DNA of 64,000 nt from positions 7,344,572 through 7,408,571 of the forward strand of contig NC_092262.1 of assembly GCF_036320965.1 (NCBI RefSeq). The letters run 5' to 3'. Shown piece by piece: positions 17,437-27,400 of this stretch. A program made the translations under genes and the position numbers. The notes beneath the pieces are model-generated. The model worked only from the letters and a program-made list of their open reading frames with translations, was not told the DNA's origin and did not search any database. The first letter of the stretch is position 1. Each line of letters begins with the position of its first letter. This stretch comes from Panulirus ornatus. Taxonomy: Eukaryota > Arthropoda > Malacostraca > Decapoda > Palinuridae.

Positions 17437-17603
17437 GCATATATAGATATATATACATATACGTATATACTAGTATATATGCATGTATATACTGGAATAT
17501 ACATATACTGGTATACACATGTATATACTGGTGTCTATACACTTATATACTGGTATATACACGTGTATACACTTATATACTGGAATATACACAGGAATAT
17601 ATA

Positions 17604-18056
17604 TACTATTTCCGTAGTTTAAAAAAATTGTCATGGGAAAATTTCAATTTTTGAAATTTGTCTGACTACTACTGTAGAGTTTTCAAAAGTGGATTGTGAT
17701 CGTGATGGAAAAACTTCATTTTCTGAAATATGGCTGACTATTCCCGTAGAGTTTCGGAAATTGGATTGTCATCCTCTTGGAAATTTTCAAACATTAAAAG
17801 ATTTCACGACGATGGCAATCGATTTCTTTAAACTCTTCGGGAATAGTCAGAAATATTTCAAAAAATGAAATTTTTCCATCATGACAATCCCTTTTCTAAA
17901 TTTAGCTCTACCGGAATAGACAGCCATATTTCAAAAATAAATTTTCATGATGACAGTCCATTTTTTTTAAAACTCTTCGGGAATAGTCAGCCATATTACA
18001 AAATTGAAAATTTTTAAGACAATCCATTTTTGAAAACTACGGGAATACTCAGCCAT
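17604..18056. repeat. Inverted pair of ~70-bp tandem repeats (large imperfect palindrome)
   Basis: The left half holds direct copies of a unit containing GGCTGACTATTCCCGTAGAG, GGATTGTCAT and GAAATTTTTCCAT-like parts. The GTAGAG landmarks at 17,674 and 17,746 are 72 bp apart. The right half holds the same unit in reverse complement (CTCTTCGGGAATAGTCAG, ATGACAATCC), with landmarks at about 17,833, 17,905, 17,973 and 18,037. The two halves face each other around 17,800. The block has no open frame of note and is bounded by TA-rich sequence on both sides. It could be a palindromic mobile element (MITE-like) or a second satellite that suffered an inversion. I cannot assign a family. Confidence 0.75.
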
Positions 18057-18086
18057 ATATACACATATATATTCAAATATATACAT

Positions 18087-18090
<4 letters not shown>

Positions 18091-18128
<38 letters not shown>
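18091..18128. repeat. (TA)n microsatellite abutting a short LINE-related element
   Basis: A TA run ending directly at the CCCTGGGGATAGGGGAG head of the next element. Confidence 0.9.
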
Positions 18129-18130
<2 letters not shown>

Positions 18131-18343
18131 CCCTGGGGATAGGGGAGAAAGAATACTTCCCACGTATTCCCTGCGTATATTAGGCGACTAAAAGGGATGG
18201 GGGGGGGGGGGCCCTGGAAATCCTCCCCCTTTTTTTTTTTTCCCAAAATAACGAACAGAGAAGGGGGCCAGGTGAGGATATTCCCTCAAAGGTCCAGTCC
18301 TCTGTTCTTAACGCTACCTTGCTTATGCGGGAAATGGCGAAGT

Positions 18344-18347
<4 letters not shown>
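18129..18347 (+). mobile_element. Short non-autonomous LINE-related element (family 2), copy 1
   Basis: The head reads GGGGATAGGGGAGAAAGAAT, then CTTCCCACGTATTCCCTGCG and GGCGACTAAAAGGG. The middle is G-, C- and T-rich. The tail reads CTTAACGCTACCTTGC followed by ATGCGGGAAATGGCG. The same element recurs at 20,669, 41,618, 45,745 and 46,731. The head resembles the 5' end of the LINE (seen at 22,840-22,906, opposite strand). The tail core GCTACCT-GC-ACGCGGGA resembles the LINE 3' end. It has no coding capacity and is probably mobilised by the LINE (inference). (TA)n runs flank it on both sides. Confidence 0.75.

Positions 18348-18408
<61 letters not shown>
18348..18408. repeat. (TA)n microsatellite
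   Basis: A TA run of about 60 bp between the short element on the left and the poly-T end of the next LINE copy. Confidence 0.95.
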
Positions 18409-18411
<3 letters not shown>

Positions 18412-20668
18412 ATTATTTTTTTTTTTTTTTGCTTTGTCGCTCTCTCCCGCGTTTGCGAGGTAGCGCAAGGAAACACACGAAAGAAATGGCCCAACCCACC
18501 CCCATACACATGTATATACATACGTCCACACACGCAAATATACATACCTACACAGCTTTCCATGGTTTACCCCAGACGCTTCACATGCCTTGATTCAATC
18601 CACTGACAGCACGTCAACCCCGGTATACCACATCGCTCCATTTCACTCTACTCCTTGCCCTCCTTTCACCCTCCTGCATGTTCAGGCCCCGATCACACAA
18701 AATCTTTTTCACTCCATCTTTCCACCTCCAATTTGGTCTCCCTCTTCTCCTCGTTCCCTCCACCTCCGACACATATATCCTCTTGGTCAATCTTTCCTCA
18801 CTCATTCTCTCCATGTGCCCAAACCATTTCAAAACACCCTCTTCTGCTCTCTCAACCACGCTCTTTTTATTTCCACACATCCCTCTTACCCTTACGTTAC
18901 TTACTCGATCAAACCACCTCACACCACACATTGTCCTTAAACATCTCATTTCCAGCACATCCATCCTCCTGCGCACAACTCTATCCATAGCCCACGCCTC
19001 GCAACCATACAACATTGTTGGAACCACTATTCCTTCAAACATACCCATTTTTGCTTTCCGAGATAATGTTCTCGACTAACACACATTCTTCAAGGCTCCC
19101 AGAATTTTTGCCCCCTCCCCCACCCTATGATCCACTTCCGCTTCCATGGTTCCATCCGCTGCCAGATCCACTCCCAGATATCTAAAACACTTCACTTCCT
19201 CCAGTTTTTCTCCATTCAAACTCACCTCCCAATTGAATTGACCCTCAACCCTACCGTACCTAATAACCTTGCTCTTATTCACATTTACTCTTAACTTTCT
19301 TCTTTCACACACTTTACCAAACTCAGTCACCAGCTTCTGCAGTTTCTCACATGAATCAGCCACCAGCGCTGTATCATCAGGGAACAACAACTGACTCACT
19401 TCCCAAGCTCTCTCATCCCCAACAGACTTCATACTTGCCCCTCTTTCCAAAACTCTTGCATTCACCTCCCTAACAACCCCATCCATAAAGAAATTAAACA
19501 ACCATGGAGACATCACACACCCCTGCCGCAAACCTACATTCATTGAGAACCAATCACTTTCCTCTCTTCCTACACGTACACATGCCTTACATCCTCGATA
19601 AAAACTTTTCACTGCTTCTAACAACTTGCCTCCCACACCATATATTCTTAATACCTTCCACAGAGCATCTCTATCAACTCTATCATACGCCTTCTCCAGA
19701 TCCATAAATGCTACATACAAATCCATTTGCTTTTCTAAGTATTTCTCATACATTCTTCAAAGCAAACACCTGATCCATACATCCTCTACCACTTCTGAAA
19801 CCACACTGCTCTTCCCCAATCTGCTCTGTACATGCCTTCACCCTCTCAATCAATACCCTCCCATATAATTTACCAGGAATACTCAACAAACTTATACCTC
19901 TGTAATTTGAGCACTCACTCTTATCCCCTTTGCCTTTGTACAAAGGCACTATGCACGCATTCCGCCAATCCTCAGGCACCTCACCATGAGTCATACATAC
20001 ATTAAATAACCTTACCAACCAGTCAATAATACAGTCACCCCCTTTTTTAATAAATTCCACTGCAATACCATCCAAACCTGCTGCCTTGCCGGCTTTCATC
20101 TTCCGCAAAGCTTTTACTACCTCTTCTCTGTTTACCAAATCATTTTCCCTAACCCTCTCACTTTGCACACCACCTCGACCAAAACACCCTATATCTGCAA
20201 CTCTACCATCAAACACATTCAACAAACCTTCAAAATACTCACTCCATCTCCTTCTCACATCACCACTACTTGTTATCACCTCCCCATTTGCGCCCTTCAC
20301 TGAAGTTCCCATTTGCTCCCTTGTCTTACGCACTTTATTTACCTCCTTCCAGAACATCTTTTTATTCTCCCTAAAATTTAATGATACCTTCTCACCCCAA
20401 CTCTCATTTGCCTTTTTTTTTCACCTCTTGCACCTTTCTCTTGACCTCCTGTCTCTTTCTTTTATACATTTCCCACTCAATTGCATTTTTTCCCTGCAAA
20501 AATCGTCGAAATGCCTCTCTCTTCTCTTTCACTAATACTCTTACTTCTTCATCCCACCACTCACTACCCTTTCTAATCAACCCACCTCCCACTCTTCTCA
20601 TGCCACAGGCATCTTTTGCGAAATCCATCACTGATTCCCTAAATACATCCCATTCCTCCCCCACACAC
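18409..20668 (-). mobile_element. LINE copy A (APE/RT non-LTR retrotransposon), 5'-truncated
   Basis: On the minus strand this holds the LINE from the linker before the reverse transcriptase to the poly-A tail, which is a poly-T run at about 18,416-18,431. The 3' end before the tail reads TTCCTTGCGCTACCTCGCAA then ACGCGGGAGA. Hits to the same family occur throughout the window. The nearest relative is copy I (54,064-55,108), nearly identical over the shared kilobase. The 5' end stops at about 20,668, where a short element begins. The endonuclease half is absent. Confidence 0.9.
18614..20664 (-). pseudogene. Reverse transcriptase ORF of LINE copy A, disrupted
   Basis: The ORF encodes the RT and C-terminal part of a LINE polyprotein. 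Four frames line up in order. 20,664-20,404 is the N-terminal linker (WWDEEVRVLVKEKREAFRRF). 20,357-19,746 is the RT fingers, with KAAGLDGIAVEFIKKGG, VPLYKGKGDKSECSNYRGIS and CGFRSGRG. 19,753-19,076 is the palm, with MDLEKAYDRVDRDALW, GLRQGCVMSPWLFNFFMDG and the catalytic segment. 19,048-18,614 is the C-terminal domain, with YGCEAWAMDRVV, KWFGHMERMSEERL and GRPNWRWKDGV. Frameshifts near 20,420 (in a T run) and 19,750, and a stop near 19,077, break it. The catalytic motif reads FPDD rather than FADD, so this copy should be inactive. I do not assign a clade; the APE plus RT layout without RNase H fits several. Confidence 0.9.
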
Positions 20669-20878
20669 TATTCACCATTTCCCGCATTAGCGAGGTAGCG
20701 TTAAGAACAGAGGACTGGACCTTTGAGGGAATATCCTCACCTGGCCACCTTCTCTGTTCCCTCTTTTGGAAAATTAAAAAAAAAAAAAGCAAGAGGGGAG
20801 GGTTTCCAGCCCCCCTCTCCCTTCCCTTTTAGTCGCCTTCTACGACACGCAGGGAATACGTGGGAAGTATTCTTTCTC

Positions 20879-20880
<2 letters not shown>
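20669..20880 (-). mobile_element. Short LINE-related element (family 2), copy 2
   Basis: This is the reverse complement of the 18,129 copy. It runs from CATTTCCCGCATTAGCGAGG through GTTAAGAACAGAGGACTGG to GCAGGGAATACGTGGGAAGT and ATTCTTTCTCCC. Its tail lies against the truncated 5' end of LINE copy A and its head abuts a (TA)n run. It has no coding capacity. Confidence 0.75.

Positions 20881-20936
<56 letters not shown>
20881..20936. repeat. (TA)n microsatellite
   Basis: A TA run directly at the head of the family-2 element. Confidence 0.95.
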
Positions 20937-20938
<2 letters not shown>

Positions 20939-21896
20939 AAGATTGAATTCTATTTTCTATAGTATTTATATTACTACAAAGGGATGTGTTTTCTAGGAAA
21001 TTCTTAAGTCATATTTCTTGGAAGACAAATTATTTTGGATTCCTGAACGTGGTGAAATTCTTCTTATTGTGACGGTGCTGACGACTGGTAGTATATGGCT
21101 GAATCTTCCTCTTCACATGTGATATCAGGTTATCTTCAAAATGCTTGATGAAGTTAGAGGAAGCGTCGAGTTTCATCCACTTGTGCCCAGCTCGACTCCA
21201 CCGGCATTTTCACACAGGGTGTAATGTAAAGAATACACACTCAGAAAAGCCAAAGCCAGAACTCGTGGTATCCTCTACACTTCTCCTTGAAGTATCATTT
21301 ACAAATTTTTTGTTTGCTCTGCTGCAACGAATGTTAATGACTGTGGAATATATGAACATAATATTGAAGCACTATCCCACTGAACTGGAAAATACAGTTT
21401 TTGTTTTTTACTAATATATTGATTGCTAGAGTATACAGTTTGGGGGAGGAGGAAAACAAGGATACATTACACAACTGGAGGAATGCCACACCCAACACAA
21501 TATGTATACATCTTCACAAAACTCTTCCTTTATTCTTGACCAGGTCACTTTGAATAGACAAGTCTCTCCCAATAAAACACACACACACACACAAAAAAAA
21601 TCTAGGCATCAAAAATGGCACGTACACGGCCTCGACTCTCCATACCAACCACAAACATTCAACATAACGAAACAAAAATCCTCTCAATGCAATTCCGATT
21701 CGTTGTGCTCGGCCCTCTGTTCCATACGCCAAACCACTATAACAAACCAACCCCAAAGCAGAAATAAAACTCGTCCTTGCCTCTCGCTAAGGTATCCTTA
21801 AGTCACAAAACGTGTTCACCGAAATAACCAGATAAATATGAATACATACTCTTATCTTACACACTGGATATAATTAAAATTTTAAATACCATTATA
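20937..21896. other. No recognisable gene; AT-rich non-repetitive sequence
   Basis: Several ORFs of 80-100 codons occur, but none shows a recognisable domain, splice-site context or coding-like composition. A short (AC)n run sits near 21,581. Confidence 0.5.
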
Positions 21897-22059
21897 TGTG
21901 TGTGGATTGGGAACTGTGGTTTTGGTGCATTACACTGAACAGACTGTGAAAGCATGTGGCCTTTATGTTTTTCTGGCTCAACCTCGCTGAAGCAGGGGTT
22001 AGCGGTGCTATCTCCTGTGGGGGCGGGCAAGCGCCAGAAATGAATGAAGGCAAGCACAC

Positions 22060-22060
<1 letters not shown>
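21897..22060 (+). mobile_element. Degraded LINE 3'-UTR remnant
   Basis: The order matches the better copy at 45,200-45,370: GGAACTGTGGTTTTGGTGCA, then ACTG..CAGACTGTGAAAGCATGTGGCC, a gene-like GCTGAAGCAGGGGTTAGC part, and a final AATGAATGAAGGCAAGCA. It is diverged and has lost its ends. Confidence 0.5.

Positions 22061-22063
<3 letters not shown>

Positions 22064-22130
<67 letters not shown>
22064..22130. repeat. (TA)n microsatellite
   Basis: A TA run of about 66 bp between two LINE fragments. Confidence 0.95.
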
Positions 22131-22135
<5 letters not shown>

Positions 22136-22902
22136 AACCTGGTATTTCCAAGCACCAGTCTTTTTTCAGCACACAGATCCACAATCACTTTACCATTTCC
22201 ATTTACAACACTGAATACCCCATGTGCACCAATTATAAACACTGTCCAATTATTCACCGCATTTAAATCACCCATCACTAATACTCTGTCCCGTGCATCA
22301 AAGCTGCTGACACACTCCCAAAACACTTGCCTTACGATCTTTCTTCTCAAGACTAGGTGCATAGGCATCATCCACTTTCAGCTCTACCCATATCATTCTA
22401 GAATTTACTCTTTCACTATCTCACACTCCCACAACTCCTGCTTCAGGGGTAGTGCTACTCCTTAACCCTTGTTTCGCCAACCCCTGACTTTACCCAAAAC
22501 AATTGCCTTACGATCTTATGACTAGGTGCATAAGCATCATCCACTTTCAGTTCAACCCATATCAGTCTAGATTTTACTTTCTTTCACCATCACACACTCC
22601 CACAACTCCTGCTTCTGGGGTAGTGCTACTCCTTAACCCTTGTTTCGCCAACCCCTGACTTTACCTCCCAAGACTTTTCCAAACCAGTTTTCTTTACTGA
22701 AAGATACTTCCTCTCTTCTCATCTTGGTTACATTCAGACATCCAAATCCAAACCTTCAAGGAGGATGAGCACTCCCCACTTGACTCCTGTTTTCCCTTTT
22801 AGAAATTGAAAATATAAGGAGGGGAGGTCTTTCAGCTCCCGTCCCCTATAGTCACCTAGTACACGTGGGGAATATATGGCAAGTATTCTTTCTCCCGTCC
22901 CC

Positions 22903-22906
<4 letters not shown>
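22131..22906 (-). mobile_element. LINE 5' fragment with AP-endonuclease remnant
   Basis: The minus strand carries the 5' part of the same LINE. From the right it runs from the 5' end (CCTGGGGACGGGAGAAAGAA), through a leader containing GAGTGCTCATCCTCCT, into an endonuclease-like frame at 22,371-22,063. That frame holds DARDRVLVMGDLNAVNNW, GAHGVFSVVNGNGKVIVD and LCAEKRLVLGNTRF. GDLNA is the usual APE-family Asp/Asn motif of LINE endonucleases. An internal tandem duplication of about 177 bp (22,319-22,495 and 22,496-22,672) breaks the frame. The fragment is non-functional. It shows that the LINE encodes an apurinic-type endonuclease ahead of its RT. Confidence 0.8.

Positions 22907-22978
<72 letters not shown>
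22907..22978. repeat. (TA)n microsatellite
   Basis: A TA run of about 72 bp that abuts the LINE 5' end (CCCAGGGA then TATATA). Confidence 0.95.
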
Positions 22979-22980
<2 letters not shown>

Positions 22981-23048
22981 CATTGCAGTTTCCCCGCGTC
23001 AGCGAGGTAGCGCCAAGAAAGCTGAAGAAAAAATGGCCCATCCACTCA

Positions 23049-23050
<2 letters not shown>
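22979..23050 (-). mobile_element. LINE/SINE 3'-tail fragment
   Basis: TTTCCCCGCGTCAGCGAGGT followed by AGCGCCAAGAAAG and AAAATGGCCCATCCACTCAT is the LINE 3'-tail core in minus orientation. Only the tail is present, between two TA-rich runs. Confidence 0.65.

Positions 23051-23101
<51 letters not shown>
23051..23101. repeat. Compound (TA)n(TG)n microsatellite
   Basis: About 30 bp of TA followed by about 20 bp of TG. Confidence 0.95.
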
Positions 23102-23890
23102 CACTCAGTACGTGTACGCCCATCTGAATTTATATTCCCATGAATAAAGTGCCACGCTTCACTTTCAGCACTCTGGACACCACCTAACGCCAGCATTACT
23201 AGCACCCATTCAACAAAATCCATATTCAAAGTTGTAACTTGTACAATGAATACTTAATCCAAACTTATCCTATGATCAGCCCATAATGACTTCACCACAC
23301 TTCTTGACACATGGTCCCACCCAGTAGACATGGTTGGCTTCCTGAGCACTGCAGAAGCCCCATGGAAGTGGTTCCTGGGACAGGAAGACATATGTATAAA
23401 GGAAAAAATAGTATTAGCCTGAATTCATCATGGTTCATGTTCACTTGCAGTGCATTGCCTCAACATTTTCGTATTTTTCTAAGTTATGGGGACGTTATTT
23501 TCCGAAACACAATGCGAATAGTTTGATATTAATGTAGCATAATAGTTCTCAAGAAATTGCGTGAGTGGAAATTTGAATGATGATAATTTGCATGGGAATG
23601 TCTTTTAGAGAGGTAATGGTGGTTTACTTTTTGTACATATTTTGTACCCAAAGCTTGTACAGGTGCATTCCTCAGCAATAAACAAATGTGGATTCTTTTT
23701 TTTTTGTTTTTCCTTGAATCTCTAAAACTCCATAATTAGTTATGTATCTATTATAGCCTAGCTTTGAGTTGCCAGAATAAAAGTAGCCTACCTATCTAAT
23801 GTACCTACCATTTTGCCAAAGGAAAGGCATATACATGTATGTACAGCAAGTGCCAGTGTATGAAGGCAAAGGGAACAAACTATAGAGGTA
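23102..23890. other. No recognisable gene
   Basis: AT-rich sequence with a T run near 23,700. I see no domain, splice pattern or known repeat. Confidence 0.5.
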
Positions 23891-24345
23891 CAAGTTTGTC
23901 GAGTATACCTAGGAGAACGGGAAGACTAAGTTGCAACTGGAAAAATAGAGGGAAAAAGATTTGGAGTAACAGTGTCTGAACATGCGGGTGAAAGGCATGC
24001 ATGGGATAGAGTGAATTGGAACAATGTGATATACAGAGGTCATTACGTGCTGCCAATGGACTGTAAGTGAAGTGTCCAGGATAAATCATGGAAAGGTCTG
24101 TACGGAGATGTGGTATTGGTACACTGCACATGACAGCTAGAAAATGGATGTGGCCTTTGTTCCTAGCGATTGCTAATGCAAGACACCAAACACGAATGAA
24201 ATTTTATTTCTTTCAAGTACACTAGGCCCTTCCCAACTCTATGTAACTAACCACCAATCTGACAGCTAGAGGATGAATACGAGTGGATGTGGCCTTTCTT
24301 TGTTCCTGGCCCCTGCTAATGCAGGACACTGAACAAGTGAAAATT
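23891..24345 (+). mobile_element. Degraded LINE 3' end, partly duplicated
   Basis: It follows the LINE C-terminal and 3'-UTR order in degenerate form: GGGAAAAAGATTTGGAG, ATAGAGTGAATTGGAACAAT, GTGATATACAGAGG, CATGGAAAGGTCTGTACGGA, CACATGACAGCTAG. The segment ACAGCTAG..GGATGTGGCCTTTG..GTTCCT is present twice (about 24,130 and 24,260). It is too broken to encode anything. Confidence 0.6.
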
Positions 24346-25319
24346 TGTTTTCTTTCTTTCAATTGCACTAGACTCCTTCCAACTCCATAAATAACCACCA
24401 ATCCCCATGTAGAAATAAAAAGCTTACCTCTTCCTAGCATGTCTGTGACCTATACTCACAGATCTCCCACTCCCAACGAAAATAACACTGACAAAACATA
24501 TACATGCCGAAATAACTTGTCAAGCACTAAACAAATGTCCTCCCAAATCAAACTCCACTCCACTAAAGATATACCTAAACATACATCCAATTCCTCGTGC
24601 ATGGCAATATACAAAACCAGCTGTCACTAACATCCTTACAATCGAATTCATTAACTATTCAGCAAATATTACACTGTAGTTGTCCATCCCACACAAAAGC
24701 TACTTGTTCTTACTTCCATTTACTTTCAAAACCTTCACCTATGGGAATTTGTAAAGAAGCCAACCTTTCTAACTCCTGTTACTAGGACAACAAATGTATC
24801 AGCATAGGAAACCTATCAAACTATTCTATTCCATGGTTCAGCAGTACATATCTTACTATAATTCTTTACCATAAAAACATCATACTCTTAACCATCCAGT
24901 TTCTTTTGTACATAAATCCAAAGTATTTATGGACATTGTATTAAAAAAAAAAAAATACCCACCAATACATATTTCATGTATTCTTTCACCACTTCCATTT
25001 TCACATGTTAATACTCACTGAATCATTCTTAAGCCATTTCTAAACCCTCCACTCATGCCACTGATTAAAATGTATCCACTTCCTTATAGAATACTTCTAG
25101 GAAGTATTCTTGACCTTTTCTTTACCACTAGATTACACATACTGTATTCTGCCAGCCCAAAGTTACAACTTCCTCACGCAACTTCAGTCATATGCAGCCA
25201 ATTAACCCTAATTTCACACTCATCACTCCATCAGTCCAATGTTGTACCCTCCCTTAATCTTGACTTGTCTCTCTATATCACTATTAGTGCAATGTTCTAT
25301 CATTCCTTAACCTTGACCA
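24346..25319. other. No recognisable gene
   Basis: AT-rich single-copy-looking sequence with an A run near 24,942-24,956. ORFs are short and lack recognisable domains. Confidence 0.5.
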
Positions 25320-25500
25320 GTCTATTTATTTTTCTGATGCCTATTCCCGCCATGGACTCCCTCACTGGAGTGGCCACAGCAAAAGTCTCCCATAACTGGT
25401 GTACTCCGGTGCTGCTTCTTAACCTTCAGTGCCTCATCATGAACAGGCCACTAACACAATGTTTGAATTGCACACATGCAACACATCAAAATTACCCTGA
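25320..25500 (+). repeat. Family-3 repeat fragment
   Basis: TCTGATGCCTATTCCCGCCA, GGACTCCCTCACTGGAGTGG and CCTCATCATGAACAGGCCAC match the first ~180 bp of the family seen best at 50,500-51,110. It is 3'-truncated. Confidence 0.65.
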
Positions 25501-25918
25501 CAAACTTCCAATCTCTTAAAGTCGTCCAAAATAAAAAATTTTTACATTCCATTCAATCATATAAATCCATACATCTTGAAAATATAATCTCAAATTAAAC
25601 GACATGAAAGACAAATTACTAAGAGTTTAAAATGGACATTCATTAAAAATGAAAAACCTTAACAAAAATGGTGACAAACTATGATCAAAACAATTAAATT
25701 AAATGAAAGAAGCTTTTGACAAAAACATAGTTACTACAACTGAATAAATTAGAACGTGCAAGTTCAGACAAAATTAATTACAATTCACATAGGTAATTCT
25801 GATTACATTTGTCTCAGGATGTGCAATGGAGGTTTGGGTAACCAACGTTTTGTAAGGATACTAAAGCACTTCCCAATATGGATCTGAAAATTAAATTAAA
25901 TGACCATAACTTAATCAG
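25501..25918. other. No recognisable gene
   Basis: AT-rich sequence with only short ORFs. It ends where the segmental duplication starts. Confidence 0.5.
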
Positions 25919-26527
25919 TGGTCAGAGACTGAAGTAGGACATTAATACTTCACCAAATTGTAGATGCATCTGCATTAGTAAAAATAGACATGGAAGCACA
26001 GGCAAGAAGTATTCTTACTCCACTTAGTAAATGCAAACAAATTTCTCAAGTTCTATAACATTAAAAAAAGATAATCAGTAAAACTAGGAAAAGAAACATA
26101 CAAGTGAATAATACATTAAATGAATAAAATATAAAACAATCATACAAATGTGTGTAAAAATCATTTGCAAGAAGTTACAGTTTAGGATGGTTGATATCTT
26201 TCACAACCACTTATCCACAAGGCCCCAAAAGGCCTTTCCATGGTTTCCCCAGCTGCTTCATACATTCTAGTCCAGTTCACCAATAGCAAATTCAACCCCT
26301 GTATACTACATGGCTCCAATTCATTCTACTAATGATAATTCTTCGCTCCAATTTTCCATCTACCTATTCAGCTATCTTGACCATGTTCTTATTACCATAA
26401 CTCTCTCATATCCCGTCTTCCTCAAGCAACCCTCCTCACTTCACATGGTGTTCTAGAACATTTAATTTCCGGCACAACTACACTTTTTGTTCACCATCAC
26501 ATGACTGAACCACTGTGGCACACCCTG

Positions 26528-27400
26528 TGCTTACTGCAACTATCTATATCTCTAATGCCTATTCCCACCTGGAACTCCTTCCAGTGAGTGGCAATAGAAA
26601 TAGTCTCCATAACTAAGTGAACTCCAGTGCTGCATCTCAGCCTGACATTACTACTGACTATTTCAATCTAATGTCGAAACCAACCACTACCTAACGTTTC
26701 TACTGCTACATCTCTCTTACAGCGTCATTTCATAACATGAACAGTCAACCTCACAACAGCTATTGTCAAACATTTTCATTATCAACTCAATACTTTCTTT
26801 TGCATTCAAGGCCTATCTAGCGATATCTCTGACGCCTGTTCCCAAATGGAACTCCCTCAAGGGGGTGGCCATGGTAATAGAGTTTCCATAACTCATGAAC
26901 TCCAGTACCGTATCTTAGCCTTTAGTGCCTCACCATTAACAAGCCTCCAGCTGAGAAGTATGTCTAGTGCAAAGTTCCAAATGAACTACTACCTAATGCT
27001 CCTACCTAGCACTTCTACCCAATGTTTCTGCCAAATTATTCCTACCTACTACTTCTGTCAAATGCTCCTAACATTGTCAAAATGCAGGGTGAGCACCTAG
27101 CGCTCGATGTAGGAAAATCTGGTCATGAAGAAAGAGGAGTGCGAGTCAAGTGTTGTCAAGTGTTATGTATGACAACGATAGATTGTACGTGTGTGGACAG
27201 AATGCCAGAAGTCCACGTGTGGGTGAGGCAGAAAGAAAAAGACAGCTACCCAGGTCAGAGGAGTGCAACTTGACAACCACTGAAGTGCTGGCTCACTATG
27301 CAGCTGTCAATAACCCTCCTGATACCCAGGCGGGTAGTACTGGTAACATACCTCCCTGTTCATTGGCTGCCTACCAACTACTACCTTCAGTAATTAACGA
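26528..27400 (+). repeat. Family-3 repeats in segmental copy 1 (one short, one near full length)
   Basis: A short piece at about 26,528-26,670 (CTAATGCCTATTCCCACCTG) is followed by a near full-length copy at about 26,818-27,400. The latter starts CTGACGCCTGTTCCCAAATG and GGAACTCCCTCAAGGGGGTG, passes CCTCACCATTAACAAGCC, a CCTACCTA-rich middle and CAGGGTGAGCACCTAGCGCT, and ends CTGGCTCACTATGCAGCTGT then CCCAGGCGGGTAGTACTGG. I see no coding capacity. The class (SINE, MITE or other) is unknown. Confidence 0.7.

Larger units (their letters stand above)
1..17600. repeat. AT-rich ~20-bp satellite array, about 17.6 kb
   Basis: The whole stretch is a tandem array of a short unit, read most simply as TATATACTGGTATATACACG. 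Common variants swap the ACACG part for TATGCATG, TATGCTTG or AAATATGCTTG. Some units are inverted (TATATACCAGTATA instead of TATATACTGGTATA), so complementary units lie next to each other and could fold into hairpins. The unit contains no TAA, TAG or TGA on either strand in any frame, so long open frames made of Tyr, Ile, Val, Met and His appear everywhere. They are not proteins. The array begins before the left edge and ends near 17,600. It may be heterochromatic or pericentromeric, but the sequence alone cannot show that. Confidence 0.95.

Noticed and set aside
1..17600. Dozens of overlapping long open frames rich in Tyr, Ile, Val and His on both strands
   Set aside because: They all arise from a stop-free 20-bp satellite unit. 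Every frame and strand is open, units drift by indels without regard to frame, and there are no splice or start contexts.
1..17600. CRISPR-like array
   Set aside because: There are no conserved repeats separated by unique spacers and no cas genes. The units are contiguous variants of one sequence in a eukaryotic genome.
18197..18606. Small ORFs with poly-(Ile-Tyr) stretches
   Set aside because: They are translations of (TA)n and poly-T across retroelement ends.
18678..19079. Plus-strand ORFs antisense to LINE copies (Ser/Pro/His-rich)
   Set aside because: They are the reverse strand of the RT coding region and recur in every copy for that reason.
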